The notes: a model not told the origin generated them from the letters alone. Positions 11,801 through 22,476 are shown, counted from the first letter of the stretch. The stretch is DNA of 64,000 nt from Haliclona indistincta (GCA_964017065.1 OZ024784.1:553337-617336); one strand, 5' to 3'. Numbers and translations: made by a program.

Positions 11801-13705
11801 TGGTACAACTCATTGTGTCTGCATGACTCTAGGAAGAGGCAACTGCTCTGATTCGCAATGTGACTGCATCAAGTCTTCACTCACCGGACTACCGTTCACT
11901 GGAGACATGTGTGACTGCTCACCAGACAATGACTCATGCATCAATCCTGAGCTTCCTCAAGTAAGACACACACTGGTATTCATCATTTACTCTCTTAAGC
12001 AAACCATGATAAATTTAACTCAATGTCTCCATCCAAACCACACATGTTTATGTGTTCACTACCATGCAGTGTTATGAGGATGCATTATCACTGATTCTTT
12101 ATCACTGTTTACTTGTTGCTTTCAGAGAGGGCTGTGTTCAAGTCATGGTCAGTGCAGCTGCAATAGATGTCAGTGCGACACTGATTTCGGTGGAACGTAC
12201 TGTGACCAGTGTTTGACAGTAAGCAACAAGCGTGCTCTGTGCACATACACTTCACTGCTCGGTTCTACAGAGCTCATGCTTGTCATGTGAAGCATCAAGA
12301 TCGTGTGTGCTGTGTGCTAAAGGACTGATTGATACTCCTTGCGATAACTGCACCACTAGACTCCACCTACAAGGCTTTAACGGCAACACACAAGCTGAGC
12401 TCAACAGTACGTTAATAGTACGACATTAGCCTCGTACCCAGTCCATTTTCCAAAGAAAGAGCCTGGGAACGAGGCTAAGTATACATTCTCTCTAATTTTC
12501 ATACCTTCACATTATTTTGTATTTTTATGCTGCAGTGACATACGCTGATCAAGAGTTACTGATGTGTGGTGCTATAGTGGATGAGGAAGAGTGTCTACAT
12601 GAGTACTATACAGCAGAGCACCCGGTCACTGGACTAGTGACTATCATTGCTAACAGAGGAAGACGTAAGCTCATATATCTGCAGCAGAGTACATGTTACT
12701 GTGTTGCATACTATAGACTGCATCATTGATCCTGTCCCATGGATTGTACTGGCTGTCATCTTTGTGGCTGTGTTTTCCATTGGTCTAGCAATACTACTCA
12801 TCATAAAATGCATCATAATGTATTTGGTGAGTTTTATCTAACAAGCTAGTATTGACTAACACTCAACACACGTCAGGATTATCAAGAAGTGAAGCGACTT
12901 GAAGAAGAAGCAAGACGGTCGGAATGGTCCAGGGTAAGTTGTGCATTGATTTTAGATATTATTTTATATTCTTCTTCAGCAACTCAATCCACTCTATGTG
13001 AGTCCAACGAAGGAGTATCCGAACATCGCTTACCAGCTCAGACAAAAGCAGAAGAAGGAAGAAGAGGAGATCCGCAGAGTCAGCGCTTTCATTACTAACT
13101 TTGATGATTTGGACGCTCTGTTCCCTGAGCTGCCTAAACAAGAGCCCAGGACAATGAACACCTCCGCCAGCATGCCTACAATGCTGCTAGTACCAGAATC
13201 ATCACCTGCCGTCAGAATAAGACCATCCAGTGCTGCTCCAAACAGAACCACGACAGGAAACTCTTCTTATCCGATAATGCCGGTTGACAAGAAATTCATG
13301 GTGTATCATCGTGATCTGGAGACAGTAGAAGAGTTAGATGCAGTTGGTAGCGACCGGAAGCAAAGAGAGCTGAGATTACTTGAAGAGGAGGAGGATGACA
13401 GTGAAGACTGTGATGGAGAGAAGGACGAGATGGTAGAAGATATCTGCTGGCAGTATCCCACTGGTCCAGCAGCTACAGAGCTGCCCAGCAGCTACAATGG
13501 ACTGAGCAGAACTGAGCCACAGCTGTCACTGGAGCCAGCATTGAGTGAGCAGCTCACTGAACTGCAGGCAGCAGCTACAGTGACCGTCAAGCAACAAGAA
13601 CTGCCCAGTGAACAGCAGCTCAATAACACAGAGGAGTCACAGCCAGATTCTCACTATAAACTGACATTGAACAGTTCCCCAAATCATTACGAAACAACTT
13701 TATAG
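8870..13705 (+). CDS. Integrin beta subunit with ~265-residue cytoplasmic tail, second tandem gene (block A)
   Basis: A paralogue of the preceding gene with the same domain order: signal peptide (ATG 8870), PSI (CQAQTTCRGCIIASEDCSWC), beta-I domain with MIDAS/ADMIDAS DVSASLSDDI and the classical TPEGGFDALMQAAVC, I-EGF modules (CSGHGLCSGCGECIC, CSSHGQCSCNRCQC), beta-tail, then a transmembrane helix (VPWIVLAVIFVAVFSIGLA) near 12735-12800. The tail starts KCIIMYL/DYQEVKRLEEEARR. The last exon, 12980-13705, adds 241 residues. NPLYVSPTKEYPNIAY keeps one NPxY and a degenerate second site, followed by basic, then strongly acidic (LLEEEEDDSEDCDGEKDE) and Gln/Ser-rich sequence. Typical beta tails are about 45-60 residues. 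An in-frame 57-nt intron (8904-8960) inside the signal peptide and a GC-AG intron (donor AG|GCAAGT near 9581) are likely. Stop TAG 13703-13705. Confidence 0.92.
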
Positions 13706-13972
13706 AACAATAATTATTTCACCATCATTGACACTGCCACATCAATTTATTGTTCTCTTATAACTATGTACAAATTCTGTAATTAGCATCTATGGATCAT
13801 CTGTATAGCCCCTCCCTAATTCAAATTCCACAGCTTGCTGCGGTCGTCAAGCGAATTCACGCTCCATTTCTCCCTCGTGGTTGTGTTCATTCTTTTCAAC
13901 AAACAGTAAGACTATTAAAGCTTTCCTTACTTGTTCACGCGTGTTACCACTGTGTTTGTCACTCGTTTAGCT
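13706..13972. other. Spacer between integrin and small membrane protein gene; empty transposon target site
   Basis: Contains AATTCAAAT once at 13818-13826. In block B the same nine bases flank a 4,042 bp element on both sides, so this is the pre-insertion allele. The remainder is 3' UTR and the promoter/5' UTR of the next gene. Confidence 0.85.
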
Positions 13973-14197
13973 ATGGCTGCTACTAACTGGCTATTCTCCA
14001 TTATCTGGTTCTTTGTGCTACTCTTGCTAGCCTGGCCGATAGGTTTCCTCTGCGGCAATCTCTACGTGCTCCTCTGTCCCTTCACTGCCTGCTGTACGTG
14101 CATGACAGCCGTTACTGATTTCCTTCATAAAGGACTCAACCTGCCCCGTACTGTCGCCGGATACATGGTTCAGGGCCGATCATGTGGCTCCATCTAA
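13973..14197 (+). CDS. Small membrane protein, 74 residues, unrecognised (block A)
   Basis: A single-exon reading frame from ATG 13973 (MAATNWLFSIIWFFVLLLLA). It encodes one long hydrophobic segment or hairpin (residues about 6-43) interrupted by WPIGFLCGN, then a Cys cluster (CPFTACCTCM) and a short polar tail (LNLPRTVAGYMVQGRSCGSI). The Cys cluster next to the membrane suggests palmitoylation, which is inference only. The product is unchanged in block B apart from synonymous changes and a different stop codon (TAA versus TAG), which supports coding. I do not recognise a characterised family. It is convergent with the carboxypeptidase gene 228 bp downstream. Confidence 0.7.
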   Translation: MAATNWLFSIIWFFVLLLLAWPIGFLCGNLYVLLCPFTACCTCMTAVTDFLHKGLNLPRTVAGYMVQGRSCGSI

Positions 14198-14425
14198 CTA
14201 TGACCAATTCTCTCATCAATCATAAACCACTGCTAGTGCTGATCTTCACAAGTAATTTTTTATAGATACTAGAAATCCAGACAGGCTTGCCTACTGTAGA
14301 GACCTGCCTTGTATAGTAGTGTGTATAATAGCCATGTTTCTTATCTCATGTAGTACAAAAATAGAATGATCTGGTCCACACATAGATAGTCAATATAAAC
14401 AACAATGATTGATTAGTGTTTGTGG

Positions 14426-16617
14426 TTACGGTCTTGTATGCTTGTCTGTGGTCACCAGTTGAGCAGCAAAGTTCACAATAGCTGGGAACATCTCCTGACA
14501 AGAAGGAAGGATCTGGGAGGTGAAGAAACCATTAAACAAGAGCTCATTGTCACTGCTGCTAACCTCAGCTGGAGGGAGCATAAAGCTGGTGTATGTCTTG
14601 GTGTCATCATCTACTGGTCTTAGCTCTACTGTCAGTGGTACGGGTGTGACCTGGGCTCCGCCTTTGTCAGTGTTGTGATCTCTGAACTCATCACTGAACA
14701 ACCTGTGTGATCAGTAGAGGTCACATGGTGTGTCACATGACCCGACACCACCTACCAGTCACCAAAGGTCCCAGTGGCTACATAGATTGATCCCATCTGA
14801 TGCACTATGTATTTCTTACCAAGCTGTGTAAACGGAATGCTATACAGTAGTACCACAATGATTACACACTTTGCCTGCTTGCATAGCAAACTGCTCAGCC
14901 GCCAGCTTCAACTTCAGAGCATCGCTGGGGACATTTGTGGTCCAACCTAGGCAGCATTGATTACAGTGATTGATAAACAGCCAAAAAACCAACAATACTC
15001 TGATTCAAAAACAACTGTTGTAAGCACAGTACAATCAGTAACAAATAATATTTAGTACCAATGTACGGCCTTTCCTTACACATAGCTTAGTATACTCTAG
15101 CTTCAATACACACACAGTGTAGTATACCCTATGACTGTTTGGCTTCCTTACCATATGGATAAACTATGATCTGTGAGAAGGAGTGGAAATCTAGTCCGCC
15201 TACAACTGGGGCATTGGCTTTCAAGTACTTCACTATTGCTTGGACTTCCTTCTCTGAGGCAGCCGAGGGTCCTCGATAAGTCTCGCCACATGGATCACCA
15301 GCCTCACCCTGTGAGACACACTGGTCACATGTGATGATGATACTACAGTGTTCACCTCGTCCCACTTGATGTTGAAGTTACGATTGAGATCTACTCCAGC
15401 GCATTTGACACTGCTGGTATATCTAGCAACATTTTTCCTCCAAAACCGATACGTGGGGTACATGAACCGCGACAGCTTCGAGAGAAAGAGAGAGATATAA
15501 AACGACCAGGTAGTGGTAGTCTACCTCATATCCATCAGGATTAAGAACAGGCACTATAATGAACTCCACTTTCTTCAATACATCAGCAACCTGTGAAGCA
15601 TAGAGAACACACTCCTCTATAGAGGGCAAGGACCAAGATTACAGATCTCTACTTACATCAGATAGAGCTGCAGTAGCTAGATTCCAGGCAGTGTACATAC
15701 ACACTGGACCAGTGATCCACTCTCCTAAAGCAAAACAAAAAAAATATTCCTACATGCGTAAGCCTTTGTGTCTATTTTTATCATAGTAGCTATCTACCAC
15801 TTACGTGCATGCATGAGGCACTGTAGATAGACCTTGGGTCTGCTGGTTGCTGCACCATTAGACCAGTCTGATACATGCACCGCCATGATGTCCCTGCCCT
15901 GCTGGGTGGTACCAATGCTCTCTACTATGCGTACCCGGGATGGATATTGATTGGACAGCAGCCGATACCAATGATAGATACTGGATAGATTATGCTGAAA
16001 CAAAGACATCAAGATCATACCAGGCTTCATGTAAGTGAAAGTGCAGAGTATCATCTTCATGCACTAATGTGTTCATTCTCCGATCATCCTCCATCATGTG
16101 TATAAACACAACAGTGACTGAACACATTAGTGCATGAAAGTGATGCTCTACGCTAGTAACAGGGTGTGTGTAACTCACATAAGATTGGAACCAGTGGACT
16201 CCTATGAGTGACTGGGTGCTCCTTCTCATGATCGTATGGTAGTTACTTAGCTCACCAGTGCTGTTGACTATGTCTGAAACGCGAGCAACATGAGTACAGT
16301 CACTTAATCCGAGAGAGGACAAGGACAAGGCGGAATTTGATGACAGCAAAGTGATGTGAGTGCGGCTGGAATGAAGTGACACCAGCTCTCTGTGGTTCTC
16401 TACTAGCTTGGTCGCCTCTGGTAACGAGTATCGGCTACAGTACATAAACATGGTTATCCTGAAATCGATCCCCTCCCATGCATGCATGCACTCACCATCT
16501 CGAGATGGTCGCCTGCGCTACATCGTAGCCGACCAACGGTACGGTCTCTTCGCTTGCTCCTCCGTCAGCAGCGAGAGCTGAACAGATGAGGAAGAAGAGT
16601 GCTACCAGTAACTCCAT
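14426..16617 (-). CDS. Secreted M14A zinc carboxypeptidase (procarboxypeptidase A/B type), block A
   Basis: Removes C-terminal residues from peptides. Reading leftward from ATG 16617, MELLVALFFLICSALA is a signal peptide, followed by an activation propeptide (about 16500-16170) and the peptidase domain. The zinc motif HAR|EW is split by an intron (exon ends near 15806 and 15727). The third ligand and catalytic residues are also present: GVDLNRNF, GLDFHSFSQIIVYPYG and LTVELRP (catalytic Glu). The conserved Tyr of the specificity loop is present (SIYVATGTFGDW). The position equivalent to 255 of bovine CPA aligns with Gly rather than Ile or Asp, so substrate preference cannot be assigned. An extra hydrophilic stretch lies before VELR. 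Stop TAA at 14426-14428. It is transcribed away from TRMT10, with 129 bp between the start codons. Confidence 0.92.
16059..16135. mobile_element. Small palindromic insertion in a carboxypeptidase intron (block A only)
   Basis: Inverted ends TGCACTAATGTGTTCA and its complement enclose GATCATCCTCCATCATG. The segment, with some flank, is absent from the same intron in block B. Related copies sit in a VPS41 intron (23620-23690; three in tandem at 59785-60005). It looks like a tiny MITE. Confidence 0.65.
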
Positions 16618-16746
16618 CGTGTCGTCTAGCCAAGGGAGGCGGCGGCCATCAATGGGTCCTTTGTGTGTTTACACGTGCGGAATAATGCGTGGGTGTTGAA
16701 CACAAAGGCGTGGTTCTATGGGCGGGGCTTGTACGCGTGTAGCAGC
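16618..16746. promoter_or_regulatory. Divergent promoter between carboxypeptidase and TRMT10 (block A)
   Basis: Only 129 bp separate the two outward-facing start codons. The interval includes GGGAGGCGGCGGCCAT and GGGCGGGGC GC-box-like sequence, and no TATA box was seen. Transcription start sites are unknown; the bidirectional role is inferred from geometry. Confidence 0.6.
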
Positions 16747-18502
16747 ATGGCTGATGAGGAAGATGATCGTCCTGAGCCTAAGAGACAGAAGCAATGTGAC
16801 TCAGACGACGTGTCCGTAACTACTGCTCGTACTGTTTATGATAGCTATGAGGAGAGGCAAGCTCTGATGAGCAGCATACAGGCGTCCCTGCCAGATGGGC
16901 TGTCAAAACATCAGAGAAAGAAGCAGTTGAAACTCAAGTACAGAGAAGCAATGAGAGCTACGTGGAAGTATGAGTTAGCATTGGACAACATCACGTGTGT
17001 GTGGGTGTGTTCATTAGGAAGCAACAGAAGGAGAAGGAACGAGAGAAGAGGAGAAAGAAGCGACTTGACACATCACAGCAGGATCCAGTAGCTGCTGTTG
17101 ATAGTAAGTGTGTATCAGTGCACAGTATGGTCCCTCTATAGTGCTAGCACAGGACCAAGACTGCTCACTAAGCTGATGTCATGCGGTGATGCTAGTAAAG
17201 TGAGAGTGGTGATTGAACTGGGCTATGACCACCTCATGGACGACCAGGTAACAACTACCGCAAACGTAAAATTTTTGTGTTTTTGTCAATATGTCCAATT
17301 TAAGATTTTCTTGGGTAAAAAATTTTGTTGCTCCAATATAGGAATTACCAGGGGATTATGCTAAATTTTTCATGCTTTTGGAGCACCTACGAAAAATGTG
17401 AAAATTTTTATGCACGAAATTTTCTAAGTTTACAGTAAACCCAGTAAATGTGGCACCAAGGTTTCCAATAATTCTCTCAGTAGTCACCTATAAACCCAAA
17501 AAGTTGATTTAGTAACAAGGCAAGGATGAAACCGTGTTCTCACATTGAAAATATTCCCAGCTTCGTCATTCTCTGTCCTAGGATATCAAGAAACTGATGA
17601 AGCAGTGCCAGAGATGCTATGCTGTGAATAGGAGAGCAGGGAAACCACTCCAGGTGAGTGGAAAGAGAGACAGAGACTCACCCTGACACTGTTGCAGCTG
17701 TACTTCACTGGGTTCAAAGGCAAGTGCAAGCAGCACATGGACCAGCACTCAGATGGCTATGAGCATTGGGATGTGAGTTGGAAGGAGAGAGCAATGGAGA
17801 GGGAAGTCACGTCACCTCTTCCTTATACAGGTCAACTTTCGAGAAGCTAGTTACGATAGTGAATTTGCAAAGGAAGACATAGTGTTTCTGACAGCAGACT
17901 CACCTAATGTATTGAAAGGTAGGTTGACAGTGTATGCTGACGTACCATTGTACTCTGCTACGCCATCTTCTCTATCATCATAGACCTTGAAGCTAGCAAG
18001 GTCTATATCATAGGAGGATTAGTGGATCACAACCACCATAAGGTATGTCTATAGCCTCTCTCCTCCACTCTCTCCTTCCCTTTCTCTCTCTCTCTCTCTC
18101 TGTATACAGGGCCATTGTTATAAGCAGGCACAAGAGGCTGCTGTGGCTCATGCCCAGCTACCCATTAGTAGCTTTGTAAAGCTGAACAGTAGGAATGTGC
18201 TTGCTGTTAGTCATGGTTAGTCACCACATGATGATGTAGCTCAAGCTAGCTGTTCTTGAATTTCAATTTTCGTAGTTTTCGAGATTCTGTTATCCTTCGA
18301 GCAGCACAAGAACTGGCAGAAAGCATTCTATGATGGCGTGCCTGCTCGCAAGATGCAGCAAGAGTCACTACCCTGCACTCCTGAGACTAAACACGAGGAG
18401 AGTCCATCATTATTAGTTGAGCCGAGTGAGAGAGAAAGTGTAGCAAAGGAAAGCAAACAGTCACTAAATCCATCAAACACTAGTGTCTCTGAGAATGGTT
18501 AA
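16747..18502 (+). CDS. TRMT10A-like: tRNA (guanine-N1-)-methyltransferase, position 9 (TRMT10A type), block A
   Basis: SPOUT-fold methyltransferase that makes m1G9 in tRNA using S-adenosylmethionine. ATG 16747; exon 1 ends at 16967 (ATWK). The N-terminus is acidic, then Lys/Arg-rich (KKQQKEKEREKRRKKR), typical of TRMT10. The SPOUT domain follows: LSYDHLMDD-like region (IELGYDHLMDDQ), YFTGFKGKC, FLTADSPNVL, then VYIIGGLVDHNHHKG (the S-adenosylmethionine-binding segment), AQLPISSFVKLNSRNVLAVSHVFEILL and NWQKAFYDGVPARK. A Ser/Glu-rich tail ends SENG at TAA 18500-18502. About eight short exons; one CT-rich tract precedes GHCYKQAQEA. All family landmarks are present, so it should be active. Nuclear/cytosolic form rather than mitochondrial, because no transit peptide is evident. 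Confidence 0.93.
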
Positions 18503-18944
18503 CTGTTTTTAAAATAATTTTGGTACCAATAATTCATGTCACACTGCTGCAGTAGGTATGCATGACAACCAGTGATACTACAAGCTGCTGCTTGGAGCAT
18601 TGCATAATGAGAAAGCTCTTATAAACCGTACATCATGGGCAGTCTAAAAATGAAGTTTGTTAATCATGATCATTTTGGTCACAGCTATCACACCCAATGC
18701 CATTTGATGTGTTACCTAGAAATTCGGTGTGAACAATAAAATTAATTTCTAGTGATGAGTATGTGTGTCGCTTTGCAAGTGGCCTTACGCCCAGTCCTGT
18801 GATCTCTATCAATTATGCAAACCGAATCGGTGCAAACTGCAAAGGCGAATTCGCGGGCGAATTTGGGCAGGGCTGGCTACGCCCAACAATAAATCGCGCC
18901 CCTAATAATTATCATTTCACTTGTGTGCATGCACAGTCAGCACT
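18503..18944. other. Spacer between TRMT10 and the ubiquitin-like/ART-like gene (block A)
   Basis: Contains the TRMT10 3' UTR, a single unit of the 48-bp sequence expanded in block B (about 18538-18585), and a promoter region with GCGAATTCGCGGGCGAATTTG-like self-complementary sequence near 18845. No gene seen. Confidence 0.6.
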
Positions 18945-19907
18945 ATGGCAAGCACGAGCTCTATCTTGGCTGCCGGGTTCTCATCTGCTTTTAACACAAC
19001 CATCCTCACTTATGAAGACTACCAGGAGAAGCTAAAGCAAGATCCGTCTAGCGCAGAGGGTTCTCAAGCGCTCGACATAGAGCAGTTGCTGAGATTCAGT
19101 CAGATGTGTGGCACTGTCGGCGACCATGCTGCTAATAAAGCACTGATTAAGGTACACGTGAAGACGCTTACGGGAACGACAATAGAGATAGCGGTGCCGG
19201 TAGATGCTACCGTACAGCGTCTTAAAGGAGCCATAGAAGACAAGGAGCGCATTCCAGTGGAGCAACAGCGGCTAGTATTCTCATCAGCTCCTCTAGAAGA
19301 TGACGAGACACTTGAGCATTATGGAATACACTCGGAGTCTACAGTAATGATGATTATAAGGTGTAAGGGCGGTGCTTCCATGTTGTACCACATGGACACG
19401 TCTCTTCTCGATCCTCGCTTTGATTACGACTTCTCCGGAATGAAAGACGATGGCACTAAGTTAATGAGAGGAGGATATCAATTCTATAGGCCGTACGGAT
19501 GGAAAAAGATTGCTCTGAAAGTCCTCAATTGTTATTCGGACAACGTCTGGTTGGGTCCCAATGGTTTGAGGGTGGCCGATGCCCCAGGGGAGTGGCCTGT
19601 ATCGTATCATGGGAGTGGTACCAATGAAGAAGGGAAGAACATAGCTCAGTATGGCTCACAGCAGACCAAGGGGAAAGGGGACGTCTATGAGAGAGGCATC
19701 TTCATGTCACCCGACATCGCTGTCGCTGCTAAGTTTGCAAGCACTTTTGAACACGCCGGCAGAAACTACAGAATGGTGTTACAGAACAGAGTGAACCCCG
19801 AGGGTCTGAGGATGGTGATAGGAGGCGGAGCAGCTGGTGAACAGTACTGGATTCAACCCAAACCAGAATTCGTTAGACCATATGGGATATGCATACAATC
19901 AGTTTAA
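18945..19907 (+). CDS. Ubiquitin-like domain fused to an ADP-ribosyltransferase-like domain (block A)
   Basis: One uninterrupted 320-codon exon among intron-rich neighbours. Residues 1-66 are a unique N-terminus. Residues 68-143 closely resemble ubiquitin (VKTLTGTTIEIAV, IPVEQQRLVF, LEDDETLEHYGI, STVMMIIRCKGG) and end in Gly-Gly, but the chain continues. Residues about 158-320 form a second domain with GGYQFYRPYGWKKIALKVL, EWPVSYHGSG, RGIFMSPDIAVAAKFA, MVLQNRVNPEGL and GEQYWIQ...RPYGICI. The order HG, G-I-[FY], then E before a Y-W-I strand and RPYGI resembles the H-Y-E arrangement of PARP/ART folds (His222, Phe253, Glu289). The ART assignment is inference by motif only. Function unknown; modification of proteins linked to ubiquitin is a possibility. 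Three conservative substitutions in block B support coding. Confidence 0.85.
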   Translation: MASTSSILAAGFSSAFNTTILTYEDYQEKLKQDPSSAEGSQALDIEQLLRFSQMCGTVGDHAANKALIKVHVKTLTGTTIEIAVPVDATVQRLKGAIEDKERIPVEQQRLVFSSAPLEDDETLEHYGIHSESTVMMIIRCKGGASMLYHMDTSLLDPRFDYDFSGMKDDGTKLMRGGYQFYRPYGWKKIALKVLNCYSDNVWLGPNGLRVADAPGEWPVSYHGSGTNEEGKNIAQYGSQQTKGKGDVYERGIFMSPDIAVAAKFASTFEHAGRNYRMVLQNRVNPEGLRMVIGGGAAGEQYWIQPKPEFVRPYGICIQSV

Positions 19908-20667
19908 ACATGAACAAACAAGTCCCTCAAACTTGTAAATTTCCTTTTACTTGTGTGCTATTTTGTGATAACAGTATTAAAAAACAGATTTTGCTTCTAT
20001 GACATGGGTATGATTAAGCCGTGTACTTGATCTCATACTGCTGTTGACGGGAGCATTGTTATGGAACAGAGGTACCGAAAGGTCACAGGATTGCCAGATT
20101 GTGAACATATCAACGATACTAGTTCAGTACAGCGGCTGATATCACATTCCTTGAGGTTGATGGAGAGAGTTTCCCAAGAACAACAATGACTGTGATTTGT
20201 AACATTTCAACTGAGTCATGACGTTTCTTCATCTAGGGAGACATTTTGTACAAGGAGTATATTGATGAAATGTGAGAGAGAAAGACCAATGCAATATGTA
20301 ACAATGTTCTGCTGAGGTGTATGAATCCACTATCCAAGTCTAGGCGGTTGCTAATTAGAAGGAAGAAGACTAGGTTCTCTACAGCTATCCTAGTATTGAT
20401 GGTGTGCTTGAGAACTGGTCCTCTGGTTTGAGAACTGGTCCTCTGGATTGACTTTGCAACAGAGTGAACAGACTTGTGGTCGTTTGTAAAGCAATCACTA
20501 CTACTAGTCACCATTCAGACAGAACAGATAATCTCGTGTCTGCTACTAGGAGCCTGCTCTCCACCAAATCAATGACATATCCGTGAGACACGTTTTAAAT
20601 TTGGCGCCAATACATGTATAGACTTTATGACGTCACGTTACGTAATTGTGAAGCCAAACAGTGAGAC
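19908..20667. other. 760-bp spacer upstream of VPS41 (block A)
   Basis: Holds the 3' UTR of the fusion gene and the VPS41 promoter. A CRE-like TGACGTCA site and TTACGTAA lie near 20628-20645, shortly before the VPS41 start. No coding signal was seen. Block B has a 1.67 kb insertion in the equivalent of position ~20393. Confidence 0.6.
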
Positions 20668-21132
20668 ATGTCTCTTTTAGCTGCTGTGGAGCAGTTGGAA
20701 CAGTCTGCTAATAAAGACGAAGAAGAGGATGACGACGAGTATACTGATGGCTCCTCTTACACCGATGATGATGATCAAGACGGATCTGATGGCAGCGAGT
20801 ACGAGACCGAGTCAGAGGAGGAAGATGAAGAGGACGAGCCTGTGCTCAAGTACAAGCGGTTTGCTAAGGAGGTAGTCAACGCTCTTCAGCAAGGCCAGGA
20901 CGGAGACTCCAAGAACGTCATTCAATGCATGGCAGTGCATACAAAGGTAGCGCAAGCATAAATTATGTTGTTGCTGTGCGCTCTAATTAGAATAAAACAA
21001 GCTCGCCATGACGTGTATCATGTGATGTTGTCTGCAGTTTATAGCACTGGGTACTGATGATGGAACCGTTAGACTACTGGACCACTCTGGGACAGTGCTC
21101 AAGGACAGAGAGTATAACGTGGTAAGCTAGCT

Positions 21133-21440
21133 ATGTGCACCCATGGAGGCTGGGGGAGGGGCTTGTGCACCCATGGAGTCTGGGGGAGGGGCTTGTGCAC
21201 CCATGGAGTCTGGGGGAGGGGCTTGTGCACCCATAGAGTCTGGGGGAGGGGCTTGTGCACCCATGGAGTCTGGGGGAGGGGCTTGTGCACCCATGGAGTC
21301 TGGGGGAGGGGCTTGTTCACCCATGGAGGCTGGGGGAGGGGCTTGTGCACCCATGGAGTCTGGGGAGGGGCTTGTGCACCCCATGGAGGCTGGGGGAGGG
21401 GCTTGTGCACCCTATGGAGGCTGGGGGAGGGCTTGTATGT
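21133..21440 (+). repeat. 30-bp minisatellite in a VPS41 intron (block A, ~10 units)
   Basis: Repeats of TGTGCACCCATGGAGTCTGG plus GGGAGGGGCT, G-rich on the + strand, lie after the exon ending in EYNV. Block B has about 6 units (57396-57565). The long open frames across it come only from the 30-bp period. Confidence 0.95.
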
Positions 21441-21670
21441 GCAGTGCTATGGTGTTATACAGTCTCTCCTCACCATTCCATATATAGCATTCTGCTTCAG
21501 TCAACCAAATCTCAATTGATGAAGATGGAGAGTTCATTGCTTGTTGCTCAGATGATGGGAAGGTATGTCAGCACTATAACCATAGCTATCTCTCCTTTCT
21601 TCTCTCTCTTCTCCAATCCTCCCTACTCCCGTCTCTCTCTTCCCCATTCTTTTCTCTGCAATCTCTCTCC

Positions 21671-21675
21671 CCTCT

Positions 21676-21725
<50 letters not shown>
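21671..21725 (+). repeat. (CT)n microsatellite in VPS41 intron
   Basis: Pure CT run within a longer pyrimidine tract upstream of the VSIIGMFVSKYN exon. The block B equivalent is 57799-57855. Confidence 0.9.
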
Positions 21726-21728
<3 letters not shown>

Positions 21729-22370
21729 GCCCATGGCTAAAAGGTGTCCATTATTGGGATGTTTGTCAGCAAGTACAACACTATCGTACCATTTGATAGA
21801 CCACAAAAAGTGAGGCAAAACTCAAACCACACCCACCACTCAACCTGTATAAACCTTGTGTTGTACAATATGGAATCAAACAGCACTGTTCATCATCTGA
21901 TGGTTGATCAGTACTGCATGTCGAGCAAGTTGTTTGCTACACATGTGTGGATTAGATAATCTCTGATCAGTTTCAGTGTCTCTTCATTATAGTCAGTTGC
22001 TATTCATCCTCGGTTTGGAAAGATGACTTCAAGAGTGTTTGTCACTGGCTCAGACAAGGTGCAGTGAAATGTAAAGAAGTCCCTCGGTGGTGCTCCTTGA
22101 GTTACCACTTATTGAACTTACAAAACATTTTCAAGCTTTTCATTGCTCATTAGCTGGTTTCAGCGGCTAGCCAATCCTGTATCTCATCTTGTGTGTCCTT
22201 GCTTGCAGGTCATGTGGGTGGAGGAGAAACGATGGTCGCTGACTGGTAATAAGTCTAATGAACTGCACAGTGGGTACGGCATTGTGAGTATAATCAGATG
22301 GAGGGACAACTACCTAGCCTGGGCTAATGAGAAGGTGTGGGCATACATGTTTTACTAAGTATCATCATCT

Positions 22371-22419
22371 TTCTCTCATCTCTCTCTCCCTCCCTCCCTC
22401 CCTCCCTCCCTCCCTCCCT

Positions 22420-22476
<57 letters not shown>

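Noticed and set aside
16663..16746. Upstream extension of TRMT10 to a start at 16663
   Set aside because: The extension lies in the divergent promoter and differs by indels in block B. ATG 16747 gives the expected acidic N-terminus in both blocks.
21099..21740. Overlapping Gly/Pro-rich repeat ORFs on both strands
   Set aside because: Caused by the 30-bp G-rich minisatellite within a VPS41 intron. Flanking VPS41 exons splice over it and unit number differs between blocks.
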